A DNA stretch of 64,000 bases from Sepiola atlantica (GCA_963556195.1 OY744546.1:66412803-66476802), one strand, 5' to 3'. Shown: positions 12,440 to 24,856, counted from the first letter of the stretch. Numbers and translations: made by a program. Notes: generated from the sequence alone by a model not told the origin.

Positions 12440-12620
12440 TTTTTCGAAAGCCAACTTATCTATCTGTATTTCTCCTCTGATGATAAGATCTCGATCTTTG
12501 AACAGCCTTGGCTTAAATGCAGAATAATAAACACTAGTTTATTACTGAATACACCTTGCATTGAACAATTGAAATTTGAAATGAATTTGGACAATCGTCG
12601 CATATTTATCAATCATTTTT
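12440..12620 (+). repeat. Dispersed repeat R1, copy b
   Basis: Same block order as copy a; lies inverted relative to copy c about 190 bp downstream. Confidence 0.82.
12470..12525 (+). ncRNA. Hammerhead ribozyme-like motif (R1 copy b)
   Basis: CUGAUGA at 12477-12483, stem II AAGAU-CUCG-AUCUU, then GAAC at 12500-12503 (the family has GAAA), then stem III AGCC-UU-GGCU, H17 = A at 12515. The GAAC change and the loss of the stem I partner make activity unlikely. Confidence 0.5.
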
Positions 12621-12626
12621 CTGCTA

Positions 12627-12636
<10 letters not shown>

Positions 12637-12684
<48 letters not shown>

Positions 12685-12690
12685 ATACAT
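12637..12690. repeat. (TA)n microsatellite with interruptions
   Basis: TA tract with TTTATA and TACATA interruptions. Confidence 0.95.
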
Positions 12691-12806
12691 ACATATGTAT
12701 ATGTATAGGTATTTGGTACTGTTTTTACTGCTGATATATACATAGCTGCCTTTTACCGATATGCATACATATACATATAAATATATAAATAAAGATAGAA
12801 GAAATA

Positions 12807-12990
12807 AGAGTGATAAACATGTACGAATGTCCAGATTTATTTCAAACTTGGATTGTTCAATGCAAGGTATATTCTGTTATAAACTAAGGTGTATTATTCT
12901 TTCCTTAAGCCAAGGCTTTTCAAAGATCGAAATCTTATCATCAGAGGAGATATACAGATAGATGAGTTGACTGGCGAAAAGCCAAAGTTC
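12807..12990 (-). repeat. Dispersed repeat R1, copy c
   Basis: Minus-strand copy; with the truncated + copy at 13208-13410 it forms an inverted pair whose outer ends both carry the ACGAATGTCCAGATTTATTT block. Confidence 0.85.
12898..12953 (-). ncRNA. Hammerhead ribozyme-like motif (R1 copy c, best preserved)
   Basis: Read on the minus strand: stem I UCCU (12948-12945), core CUGAUGA (12944-12938), stem II AAGAU-UUCG-AUCUU, core GAAA (12921-12918), stem III AAGC-CUUG-GCUU, H17 = A (12906), then stem I partner AGGA (12905-12902). All invariant core positions of a type I hammerhead are present. One departure is a U:U apposition at 10.1/11.1 between the core and stem II. Cleavage is predicted after the A at 12906. 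Folding and activity are not tested. Confidence 0.62.
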
Positions 12991-13207
12991 AAACATTTGA
13001 AAAAATATTATTAAAAATGGAGTGAAATAAAAGCGTGTAAAAAAGATAAGGGGTTTGACGGTCATTGTCTGTTAATAAAGTGTCCAATGAAAAAGGAGAC
13101 TTTGGAGAAGACAAAAAATGTTTTTCGTAGGGACAGTATGGAGAAAGTTTTCAAAATGAAGTTCAAAAGTAATTAGTAATTATCCGTTGAAAAAGTGTTC
13201 AAGTTGC

Positions 13208-13410
13208 TTAAGGAAAGAATGATAAACATTAGTTCATTACAGAATATACCTTGCATTTAACAATCGAAGTTTGAAATAAATCTGGACATTCGTACATGTT
13301 TATCCCTCTTATTTCTTCTACCTTTATAATTGCTCTATCTCGTATATTGAGCTTAAACCATTAACTATAGCTTATATCTACTAAAAGTTTACTTTTAGTT
13401 TATATTTGAT
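13208..13410 (+). repeat. Dispersed repeat R1, 5'-truncated copy f
   Basis: Begins exactly downstream of the ribozyme region (GCTTAAGGAAAGAATGATAA) and continues through ATATACCTTGCAT to a distal block (ATAATTGCTCTATCTCGTAT) also found at 63060 in copy e. Confidence 0.8.
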
Positions 13411-13422
13411 TCTATATATATA

Positions 13423-13859
13423 TTAGACCTCTTCAAAATTGACCTTTTTCTTCAAACATATGGAAACTTATATTATTCCAATTTTCCAAGGTCTAAATCA
13501 GCTAAATATACCAGTTATTGTGATCTTTGACCTTGGCTATGCCTGCCTCAAGAGCCATGTAATTTTATTGTTGACGTTTTTCAAAAACGCTGCAAAATTT
13601 GGGATATTATGTCCTTATTTTCATTGTAGCTTTCCAGAGGTTGATGCTATAGCATTGAAAGTGGTAAATAAAGGACATAATATCCCATATTTTGCAGCGT
13701 TTTTGAAAAACGTCAACAATAAAATTACATGGCTCTTGAGGCAGGCATAGCCAAGGTCCAAGATCACAATAACTGGTGTATTTAGCAAATTTAGACCTTG
13801 GAGAATGGGAATAATAGCAGTTTCCATATGTTTGAAGAAAAAAGTCAATTTTGAAGAGG

Positions 13860-13864
<5 letters not shown>
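13423..13864. mobile_element. Fold-back MITE with about 195-bp arms
   Basis: Left arm 13423-13620 and right arm 13669-13864 are near-perfect reverse complements, with termini TTAGACCTCTTCAAAATTGA / TCAATTTTGAAGAGGTCTAA and a roughly 50-bp unpaired centre. The element lies at the edge of a TA tract, so a TA target site is likely. Overlapping open frames on the two strands mirror each other because of the symmetry and are not genes. Confidence 0.88.

Positions 13865-13937
<73 letters not shown>
13865..13937. repeat. (TA)n microsatellite
   Basis: Pure TA tract abutting the fold-back MITE. Confidence 0.97.
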
Positions 13938-13942
<5 letters not shown>

Positions 13943-13995
13943 GAGTCAAAGTCCACGCAAATTAATATTGTACTGCTCTGTTAAGCAATCATCTA

Positions 13996-14278
13996 CCCGT
14001 CAGTTACAGATAAAGCGTAAAATGTTGACTGTTGTATTTCAACAGGATGGTGGTCCTTCCCACCAAACGATTTTGGCTCAGGATTTTCTGGCTTCAAAAA
14101 ATCAAAACATTGATTGACCGAGGTATGGAAAACAGTGTCCACCAGGTTTGCCTGATCTAGCCTCCCTGAAATTCTATTTTGGGGACATGATAAAGGTCCG
14201 GATATGCAATCAATTTCGGTTTGATGATCTAAAAGACCCAACTATTTCAGCTGTGAAACGTGAAGAGCTGGTGATTAA
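13996..14278 (+). pseudogene. Mariner/Tc1-type transposase fragment
   Basis: One frame reads VFQQDGGPSHQT, then FLASKNQNID, stop, PRYGKQCPPGLPDLASLKFYFGD-M-IKVRI. This tracks the family pattern FQQDGAPPH...W..R....WPPRSPDL.P.DFFLWG.LK. The QQDG aspartate of the DDE/D triad is retained. The stop replaces residues around the usual Trp, and the third catalytic position (DF in the family) reads KF. The N-terminal DNA-binding half is missing. Dead fragment; clear termini were not identified. Confidence 0.7.
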
Positions 14279-14290
14279 AAAAGAAGATGG

Positions 14291-14488
14291 TATAATCGAA
14301 GATGTGTAGTAATATAATCGAAGATGTGTAGTAATATAATCGAAGATGTGTAGTAATATAATCGAAGATGTGTAGTAATATAATCGAAGATGCGTAGTAA
14401 TATGATCGAAGATGTGTAGTAATATAATCGAAGATGTGTAGTAATATAATCGAAGATGTGTAGTAATATAATCGAAGATGTGTAGTAA
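14291..14488. repeat. 22-bp tandem repeat, 9 copies
   Basis: Nine units of TATAATCGAAGATGTGTAGT plus AA, with single-base variants in the fifth and sixth units. It abuts the transposase fragment. No unique spacers, so not CRISPR-like. Confidence 0.95.
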
Positions 14489-14592
14489 TGTTCCACCTCC
14501 ATTAGCTCTGTTTCATTTGATTACATCGACTTTCACTTTTCATAGTTTAATATAAATTTAATAAAGACTTCATCATTTGTGTGCATTTTGAC

Positions 14593-15244
14593 TCTCTCTC
14601 TCTCTCTCTCTCTATCTATATATATATATATATATACATATATATATAAACATGTGCATATATACATATAATTACATATATGTATATATATATAAATATA
14701 TATGTATATATATATATAAATATATGCATATATAAATATATATATAGATATCGGTATATATATATGTATATATATATAAGTATGCCTACATGTATATGTA
14801 AATATATATGTATATATAAATATGTATATATGTATATGCAAATATATATGTACATATATATACATATATATGTATATATTAAAATATACATGTATATATA
14901 TGAATAAATATATATATAAATATATATGCACATATATATAAATATATATATATATATATACATGTATATATATGTATATATATATATCTGTATATATATA
15001 TATTTATATAAATATATTTATATAAATATATATAATATATATATATGTGTGTATCTGTATATATATATATATTTATATAAGTATATTTATATTAATATAT
15101 ATATATGTATATATATATAAATATATACATCTATATGATATATATATAACTATATGTATTCATATATATATACATCTATATGATATATATAACTATATGT
15201 ATATATATATACATATATATATACATCTATATGATATATATAAC

Positions 15245-15292
<48 letters not shown>

Positions 15293-15316
15293 TATATGAT
15301 ATATATTACTATATAT
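14593..15316. repeat. TC run then long impure TATA tract
   Basis: (TC)n at 14593-14613, then about 700 bp of TA-rich sequence with periodic ATATATGTATATAT and ATATAAATATAT variants. A 50-bp unit containing TACATCTATATGATATATAT recurs three to four times near 15125-15310. Confidence 0.93.
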
Positions 15317-15482
15317 AATCAATTATAACCTTGGTTTACTTCCGGCTGAAGATAGCTTTGAATCTCAGATAATACATCATTTTTTCTTTTATTTATAATT
15401 CACGATTATAGACGCATGACTACGCGATACATTTATGTGATGTAAATAAAAAATAATAGCTTCTGAATACATTTAGACCACA

Positions 15483-15598
<116 letters not shown>

Positions 15599-15599
15599 T

Positions 15600-16240
15600 G
15601 CCCCTTAAATTGCGTCGATACGGCATATGCTGGGAAGAACATTCGTGCGTCTGTATAAGAGAGACAACCTCATACGCTCAACGTGAGCGAAATTCACAAG
15701 TAGTTAATAATATTAAAAATAATAAAAAGTAAAATTATAACCAATACATTCACGTTATTTCAGACAGGTCTTTTAATTAATAACTTAAAATCTCCAGCAG
15801 AGTTTCCATAATCGTAACCAACTTTTATATTGTGTAAATTATTTACTTAATGACCCCTAACATTTCTTAAAGGATCGCTAGCATTACATCTAAGTTGCAA
15901 ATTGTTTATGAACATTCTGAATTTTACAATACTTCACTAAAAGCTGGTTAAACTGAACAAATAGTTTCCAGAATAACAATAGCCACTCTTCTAATAATAA
16001 CGACAAATACTTATTCTAACATATGGTAGACGATTAGCTTTACTTAAAACGAGAGGACAGAGAACCTAAACTCACCTACTCAAAATATTAAAAAGTCGAT
16101 TTTTGTTGCTGGTAAATAACAGCGGAAATACTTATTTAAAAATATCGAGTTTAAAATATTTGGGAAAAAGACATTTTCTCTTAAATAATTGTTCTTGGTT
16201 TTTGCAATATTTTCCCCGGGTAAGCCCGGGACACGGGTTC
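15600..16240. other. No recognised features
   Basis: AT-rich spacer. Confidence 0.5.
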
Positions 16241-16242
16241 TG

Positions 16243-16978
<736 letters not shown>

Positions 16979-17021
<43 letters not shown>
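16979..17021. repeat. (TA)n microsatellite
   Basis: Pure TA tract. Confidence 0.97.
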
Positions 17022-17026
<5 letters not shown>

Positions 17027-17061
17027 TAAGTATAAATTTGTATTTATACAAACATTATTAG

Positions 17062-17125
17062 TTACATATGTGCATACATGTTTCGGTTGCACTTTCCCAA
17101 GAAAGTCAACCTCATCAGACCGAGA
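17062..17125 (-). ncRNA. Hammerhead ribozyme-like motif with 11-bp stem II
   Basis: On the minus strand: CUGAUGA (17118-17112), stem II GGUUG+ACUUUC / GAAAGU+CAACC around a UUGG loop with one bulged G, then GAAAC (17084-17080). Stem III may be ACAU...AUGU. The stem I partner is weak (GGU/ACU only). The core is canonical, with no extra base before stem II. Confidence 0.5.
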
Positions 17126-17128
17126 ATC

Positions 17129-17242
17129 GAGTCTCTACGAAACAGCTCTACTTGGTATTGAGCACTTTTCATAAACACTTGAGTTTCTACGAAACAGCTC
17201 TACTTGGTATTGAGCACTTTTTATAAACACTTGAGTTTCTAC
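17129..17242 (+). repeat. 52-bp tandem duplication
   Basis: Two units starting GAGT(C/T)TCTACGAAACAGC and sharing GGTATTGAGCACTTTT, followed by a partial third (GAGTTTCTACGG). It is contiguous with the hammerhead-like motif on its left. Confidence 0.85.
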
Positions 17243-19125
17243 GGATTTACATTTACAGAAACCAATACATGTACGATATATATATAATTATATATATATG
17301 AATATAATTTATTTGAAAACTATATGTTACATTTTCAGAAGATTATGCTCGGCGATCGAACACTTTATTGATTTAATATAATAATAAACTACATGGCGAT
17401 TAAGAAAATCTAAGTGTAAAATAAAGAATACTGTTAATGGAATAGATATTTATATATTATAATAAAAGAAATGAACAGACTAAATTTTTCGGCAGTTAAT
17501 TAGATGCTTAAAAAAATTGTCTCGTAAAATAAATATATAAAAATAACAGACCTGCGACTATTTGTTTTCATCTGCCATTTGAAAAATATGAAATCTGTTC
17601 CGCGAAATATTTAGTATAATGTTTAGTGTGAACTAATGGATCGGGAGATTTGTTTTCAATTCACAGTCAACTATATAAAAAAAAAAGTCAATCAATTGTA
17701 CTTCATACCTCCTTGCCAAACACCTTGCATTCTAAGTTTAGCATCATTTACATGTGAAACAATGCAGGCAAAAGATTGACGCTCTCCCTTAGGACTCGGT
17801 GTTTTAATGAATGAAAAAGGAGCCTAATGATAGATCCATTTTGATTTACTAGACCTTTTTGCGTATTATTACGGGATATGTTGTGTTTTTCTTTTTTGCT
17901 GCAAGGTACGACGTATCAATGTACGAACGTGTTAAGTTACGCAAATCCCCCGGTATTCTTGACAAAATATTCACGAAAAAGTTCTAGACAGACGCCATTC
18001 AAATATACTTGTCGAATAAAAGTTTGAACATCGAATAAGTCCAATCTTAATCCTGAAGCAAAACGTACACTTGTAATTGTATTATCCCTCTATTTCTGTT
18101 TGCCTCGAGTAAACTTCCACGGATGTGTTAGATTGTCTGCAATGTTTAAGCATGCTATTTCTATATATCGTCAGATTCCTGTTTCTGCAAAGTAATCTTC
18201 ATTCGTGTTATCGTCTAAACGACTTTCACGAAATAAACTATTTTAGCTGTGATTTTATGATTTGTACGTTCCGTTCCTTCGTTGTTTTCTCTTTGATTCC
18301 GTATTCTCTCACAATATATTTATTTTTGTCTTTCTGTGTTCGTTACTTTCTCTCCTTATTCTTGAATTATGCACATCTTTCCAGTTATAATCTCATTTTT
18401 TCTTTCCCTCCTTCTCTTTACAAGTATTTGTCTTTATTTTTCCTTTGTCTTTCTTTGTTTTTCCTATTTTGTTGAACATCGATCGACTCCTGATACAAAA
18501 TGATGGTCTCGCTGTCGGTTTTTAGCAATACAAACAACTTCTGATGCAGTAGGGCAGTATGTGTTGATGACTATATATAAACTCAGATAGGCATACTCAC
18601 CAACATCCGTATACTAGCGGGTATAATATATCATCAAAACCGTATAACTTCTACCATATAAAATACGTATTATAAAACTTGATAGTGTCATGAGCTTTGT
18701 TGTGTTTACAATTAATAAAGGTTTCCGATTAGGTTTTAAGAGGTTTTCCTCTTTTCTTTAATCGTATGATTTCAAATGAATAAAAGTTAATGATAAACAC
18801 AATAAAAAGCACACATTTTTCTTTTATCTGAATTGAATTATACATTCTGTAACAGTGATTTGGTATTAGAAACAGATCGAATATATAAGCAATTAAATTA
18901 TGTGAATATAGAGGAAACCACTGTTCATAGAAATAAGTTTTCCATTTTTTATAGACATTTGCTGTGGGAAAAAAGACATCTTCTTCGGAGGAGGAAATAT
19001 TTTGAACAGAAATAATACAATTTGCAAAGCAATAAAAACGAATTTTCATTGCTTTTTTAAATGATTGGAGCTATTTAGTAGTTAAATCTACACAATTAAA
19101 ACTATACATTAAAACTTAAACACAT
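17243..19125. other. No gene recognised
   Basis: AT-rich. An open frame at 18125-18475 is T/C-rich and hydrophobic but resembles nothing I know, and its composition (repeated TTCTTTCT) suggests chance. Confidence 0.45.
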
Positions 19126-19130
19126 ACTTA

Positions 19131-19141
19131 ACTCTCTCTCT

Positions 19142-19188
<47 letters not shown>

Positions 19189-19235
19189 TATATACATTAT
19201 GTATATATATATTTATATATATATGTATATATATC
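19131..19235. repeat. (TC)n and (TA)n microsatellites
   Basis: Short TC run then TA tract with minor interruptions. Confidence 0.93.
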
Positions 19236-19382
19236 TGAATTGCATAAATACTAAAATTTACAAAAAAAAAATCGCCCTTATTATTCAGCGCTTTGCCTAA
19301 GAATATATATTCGAAATTCATAATGATTTGTTCATGTACGTAGAAATATATAAAAAGATATACACACACCTAACTTTATATA

Positions 19383-19860
<478 letters not shown>

Positions 19861-20049
19861 TTCGTAATCATTTTTTTTTATTTGACTTACAGTCAACTCA
19901 AACAAAGCACATTACCACTGCGACGTAAATGGAGGCTGAGATTAAGCGTCTCGATTAATGGAAGCATCATCAATGAGAAGTTGATCCGCGAAATCTTTAT
20001 TAATATTCATGTAGAAATAGAATTTCAAAGACAAGCTGTTCAAGCAAAT

Positions 20050-21015
20050 AAGCTAAATGAGTAGAAGTCTACGTTGAGTGGACACAAGTTCAGCAAGTCC
20101 GTCGGAGCACATTCCATTGACGTAGTCGTAAAACAAGCTGAGAAATGCAAGATGACAACGATCGGGCAGGGGCTTAAACTTGAAAGACATTATTGGATAT
20201 ATCAGATTAAATGCTCTTTTTCGGTCAATGTCAAATATAGAAATACCATGATTAAACCACCAGTCCAGAGATGGCAAAAATAATGCATACATGGGCGAAT
20301 TGTCGCTTTGTAGACATATGGGACACTGGCAGTTATTTCTAGCTCCTTAAAGGGTAACCGTTTTCTCTGCAATAGACTTTGAAGTACTTTCTGTGTATTT
20401 GTTCCAATGAAGGTTATCTGTAAATGTAAATCCATGGAGTTTGAACGTATGACTGTCAAGTAAAGTGTTATTTGCCATAGAAATCAGTGGTTTATAGGGT
20501 GTCTTATTTTTGTAAAACGTAAAGCGCTTTGTCTTCGTAGCATTAAAATAAAGCATCCATTAATGGCCCAATTTTACTAGATCATGTTCTATGGTTCTAG
20601 ACTTTACCGTTGATATATATGCGTACTTTTCATCCACATGTAGAGACTAGTGCGTAGTATAATATACAATCTAAGGCGCGATTCTCTCAGATAGGTCATT
20701 TATAAAAATGAGGAATAATAAAGGTTCAATGATGTAATGTTGTTTATATATAGGGCAATCGAAAACGACATTTAGCATTCTTATGGCAAGGAAAGATCTG
20801 ATTATATCAAATATTCCTCAAATAATATCGTACAAATAAATTTCCCTGTTCATGACAGACCTTATCAAAGGCTTTTGATATATAAAGCGTTACCACGCTA
20901 GCTAAACCGGTGGATGGTATATACGTTAAGAAATGACTGTAAAGATGTCCGTAAAAATGCCTGTTGCAGACAAAATGTACTTCCGTAAAATCGATGAAAA
21001 TGTTTGGCAATTGCG
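20050..21015 (-). pseudogene. LINE reverse transcriptase fragment (palm to C-terminus), degenerate
   Basis: Minus-strand frames show, in order: a LYISKAFDKVCHEQ block near 20890 (family LDISKAFDKVWH), a LFLIFINDLSERI block near 20695-20735, a NATKTKRFTF block near 20535, a GFTFTDNLHWNKY block near 20420, a VYKATIRPCMHYFCHLW block near 20290, and a CSDGLAELV block near 20090. This order matches the Jockey/CR1-group ORF2 and the better-preserved copies at 27.9, 29.7 and 53.6 kb. Multiple stops and frameshifts break it, and no catalytic (F/Y)ADD box is readable. Confidence 0.75.
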
Positions 21016-23639
21016 AGATAGTCGTCTATCGGTTAATTGATTTGTTATAGAAATAGTTTAGCGTAGAGCCTGATGAGACTAGTGGGGCGATAATTTTTCG
21101 GTCAGTTCTTTTACCAAAAATTTAAACACTTATACCACATACAGGGACCAGTTCAAAAGAACACTTTTTTTATTACCATTACATAAATACAATCAAGCCG
21201 ACAAGTATTCGCGGTGCCAATATTTTTTCATGATATCAAGGACACACGAAGGGGTGATACACTAACCATCAAGTCTGGCTTCTGTCCGTAGTAGGACATT
21301 TTGGAGGGAGTGGGTTGTCAAATCCAAGATTGAGTTCTAAGCGAACTGCTGGGAAAGAAGTTCACCCTGATCCGTTGCCGTGCAACATCATGATAACTGG
21401 ATAGTTGTCTAATTGCAGATTGTTGATTATTAACACCATTATTATAGATTTTCTAATTTCTTATTTCAGCAATCCATAGCGTTTTCCGCTCATCTCGGTA
21501 TAGCGACCATTAGCTGCGGCTATTTCATATTTATAGTAGTTTATGTATATTTTTACCAGACTATGGCGGTTGCATCGGACGAATACTTGCTTCCTATGCG
21601 CAATAAACATATTATGGAGAATTTCGAAATGCGAATACATGCTTCTATGTTTACTTTTTATCCTTCAATTTCCTAATTTGCAAACTGTTTAGCATGGAGA
21701 GAAATAAGTTTTACTCCATAGGGCGTACCTGACGTAGTCAGTGAAAAATTCCTAATCAACCTGTTTGTCATTTAGGATAACTGTGCTTATGTTCTATGTC
21801 ACAAATTTAGTGTGATATCGTAAATTATCACAAGGCAATCAGTATTCTCAAGCCTCAAGCAATATAGTCAATAATTGGTCGATATGTTAGGCTTTCTGAT
21901 CCCTATTATCTGGGTTGCGGCTCAGAAAATCGAGTTTTTGTAAATACGCAATAGAAAAACTATGACTGCTGTTACAGCTTCATATGTAAAGCTTCAGAAA
22001 CTAAGGCAATATATGTGGGAGACATACATTACGTTCGGATCTAAGAAAAGTTATGCCTCTACACTATAACTGACATAGTCAGGAAAAGTACACACCTATG
22101 CCAAAGGAGAATAGTTAAGGACATATAAGTAACTGTTGTAGACCCGTGCTAGGGGTCACAAAGAAATAAACCACAAATAGTTACAGGGTTAAAATATAAC
22201 AATGTAATTATCATAAAGCAATACAGAACGCCACTAATGGGGTAGGAGATGAACGGGTTCATAACATGCGGTAAAACATGGTATGAAGGTCTCTCTGAGT
22301 CTCTGCAACCAGTGGTATTTATTATATCTGGTTGATACCATCAGTTCTCCAATAGGGGTGATTTTTACCCCACAACAGTAACTAACGTCGTGTTGTAGGG
22401 TTAAGTAAAATCATATATAGTCCTTATCATCTGATTCAAGACTTTGTTTTTCTAATCAATGGGACAGTGTTACAGGTATAGACTCCGAGGCTGTGTATGT
22501 GCTCGTTAGGCTGTTTACGACAGAGTGGACATTATCTATGCATTCAAAATGATTAGAGAAGAATGAAAAGTGTGGATTAGTTTCACTTAGTGCGTTGATA
22601 TCTGGAGTGTTTATAAACAGGTAGGATTCTACATTGTCTAATTGTGTTACTCGCCTTCATATAATTGTGAACTCGTACGTTATAGGAGCATTAATTGTTT
22701 TTTAGGAAGTTGCCGTGTTTATTTGTTCGTATTCCCTTTGTTTTTGTTTTTAGTTACTGTGGGTATGGCAAAGTGAGTGTTTGTTGGATTTCCTAAGCTC
22801 GCACAAGTAGTCTATTGGCGAGTTTTTATCGGTGAAGTTCTTGCAATCGTAAAGGATAGGTGAAATGTAATTCTGATCAGGCAATGTTGATGGTTTGAAA
22901 TTAAATTGAGGGCAAAAAGGGGTTAACATATCTAAATGTTTGTGAGCGTATCTGGATTTTTTTCACTGGTGAGGCTGTTATTTGTAGTTAAGTGGTTTGG
23001 ATTCGTGGTGAATGAAAACGTGTATGTGGAGGGGTGTGTGCGTGGGTGTGTATGCGGGGGCTTGTATGTAGGTACAATTGAGAGCGAAGAGAAAAAGAGA
23101 GGTTAGTCATGATATAGGTTCAGTTTTTGTTCGGTCAGGATAATGTTGCATATTAACGGGGGATAGATTAAATTTCAGCAATGTCTCACCAATATTAATA
23201 TCACTCATCTCCCTCTGTTTGTTTTTTCCTTTTTATCCTCCTTCTTTTCATCACATTCTCAGCACAATACAACACTTTCGTTCTAACTTACTTATACCCA
23301 CACATTCCTGACATAGCCAGCTGGTCTAACACACCTACTCTCCAAAAATTTCACACCTAACAACAACAAAATATCCCGCTTCCTCCCTCACCCATTTCAC
23401 CCTTTCGACTTCTTCTTTCTCACTTATACCAACCCTCACACTTTCAAATCACCTTCATTTCTTTAAACCTTTTTAATACTATGAAACTACCCACACAAAA
23501 CACAGAGTCTCCCCCTCCCCTACGCTTTCCCCACCCCTCTACTTTCTCACTAATAGCCATCCACATTAATTTAACTAAATCCCACCCTACACTTTTTCTC
23601 TCACTGCCCTCCACATTTATCTCATTTCATGCCACCAAC
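21016..23639. other. No gene recognised, mixed composition
   Basis: The longest stretch free of microsatellites. 21016-21060 may continue the LINE upstream. 22980-23100 is G/T-rich; 23200-23600 is C/T-rich. I find no family-level protein match and no second copy within the window. Confidence 0.45.
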
Positions 23640-23872
23640 TTCTCTCTGCTTGGACCTTGGTCCTGCGCTCCCAGTAGTGGCTACTACTTCTTCTCATCAA
23701 TCCATATTGTCTACCCAATATTTTCATGTACTTGCATTACATTTTTCTTAAAATTATCATCCTGAGGAAGTCTTACAAATAAAGACGAAACGTTGATGAA
23801 TACATAAAAAATAACATCTTTTGTTTTTTCCTTTTTCAATTCTCATTACGTCGGATTACCTTCATCCTTACT
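23640..23872 (+). repeat. Dispersed repeat R2, copy b
   Basis: Best-preserved copy of the repeat also found at 6960-7185 and 50770-50882; contains the hammerhead-like motif at 23757-23799. Confidence 0.8.
23757..23799 (+). ncRNA. Hammerhead ribozyme-like motif (R2 copy b)
   Basis: Stem I UCAUC (23757-23761), CUGAGGA (23762-23768), one extra A, stem II GUCUU/AAGAC (23770-23774, 23782-23786), GAAAC (23787-23791), self-complementary ACGU as a minimal stem III, U at the H17 position (23794), and the stem I partner GAUGA (23795-23799). A two-base-pair stem III cannot close on itself but could form between two copies, as proposed for minimal type I hammerheads. The extra A before stem II departs from the consensus. 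Confidence 0.5.
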
Positions 23873-23873
23873 T

Positions 23874-23877
<4 letters not shown>

Positions 23878-23911
<34 letters not shown>

Positions 23912-24172
23912 CATATACATGATATATATATATATATATATCATATACATATCATATACATGATATATATATATATATATATCATATACATATCATATAT
24001 ATATATATAAATATGTATATCAAATATATATATATACATTATATATATATATCAAATATATATATATCATATATATATCATATATATATATATCATATAT
24101 ATATATCATATATATATATCATATATATATATCATATATATATATCATATATATATCATATATCATGTGTAT

Positions 24173-24222
<50 letters not shown>
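23878..24222. repeat. TA/ATC-rich microsatellite
   Basis: TA tract with regular CATATC and ATATATCATA interruptions; includes three copies of a unit containing ATCATATACATATCATATA. Confidence 0.93.
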
Positions 24223-24223
<1 letters not shown>

Positions 24224-24333
24224 ATTTTAATAATAATGACGAGGTAGCCATAATTACCAAAGAGGGGGAGGCCTATAATACTAAAGCGAGAAATATAAAA
24301 TAAAATATTTCTTTCTTTACTTTAGTAAAACGG

Positions 24334-24336
<3 letters not shown>

Positions 24337-24382
<46 letters not shown>

Positions 24383-24485
24383 TATATGAATATATATTTA
24401 TGTATATATATATACATTAATATATATATGTATGTATATATATACATATATATATATATTTATGTATATATATACATATATATAT
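24337..24485. repeat. (TA)n microsatellite with interruptions
   Basis: TA tract directly adjoining the left arm of the inverted pair. Confidence 0.95.
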
Positions 24486-24615
24486 ACACGTATTATTAAA
24501 AATAACCGACAATTTTTGTCTGGCTATTTTAGTGTTGATCCCTTCAATTTTCCGGATTAAAATCTTAATCTCGGAAGGAAATTGGCTGATGAAACTGCCA
24601 TAGTGTAAATGTTGG

Positions 24616-24657
24616 TCCAGAGTACTTTCTGACCCGTCTGGGTCCATCGTCAGTGGA
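24616..24657 (-). ncRNA. Hammerhead ribozyme-like motif in inverted pair, left arm
   Basis: Exact inverted copy of the motif at 24815-24856; the CUGACGA core is at 24653-24647. Confidence 0.58.
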
Positions 24658-24814
24658 ATAATGACAAACAGGTAAAGACCTGCTATTAACAAGATTAATT
24701 TTAACACTAGCACTAATATACTTAAATGCTTATAATACCTAACAAACATAGTTAAATTTTCCCGCCATAATTAATTATAAATCTCACTCCAGGTCTTTAC
24801 CTGTTTGTCATTAT

Positions 24815-24856
24815 TCCACTGACGATGGACCCAGACGGGTCAGAAAGTACTCTGGA
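24815..24856 (+). ncRNA. Hammerhead ribozyme-like motif in inverted pair, right arm
   Basis: Stem I UCCA (24815-24818), CUGACGA (24819-24825), stem II GACCC-AGAC-GGGUC flanked by a U-A pair and a bulged G, GAAA (24843-24846), palindromic AGUACU (24846-24851) as stem III, C at H17 (24852), and the stem I partner UGGA (24853-24856). All core positions are consensus. The palindromic stem III implies a dimeric fold. Confidence 0.58.

Noticed and set aside
14291..14488. Regular 22-bp repeats as a possible CRISPR array
   Set aside because: The units are contiguous with no unique spacers, and the genome is eukaryotic.
18125..18475. A 116-codon hydrophobic frame as a membrane protein
   Set aside because: The sequence is T/C-rich low complexity; hydrophobicity follows from TTN codons, and there is no family match.
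21068..21105. CCTGATGAGACTAGTGGGGCGA as a hammerhead core
   Set aside because: No GAAA follows and no stem II pairs; only the first box is present.
24586..24602. GGCTGATGAAACTG as a hammerhead core on the + strand
   Set aside because: CUGAUGA runs straight into AAAC with no room for stem II; the real candidate is on the other strand.
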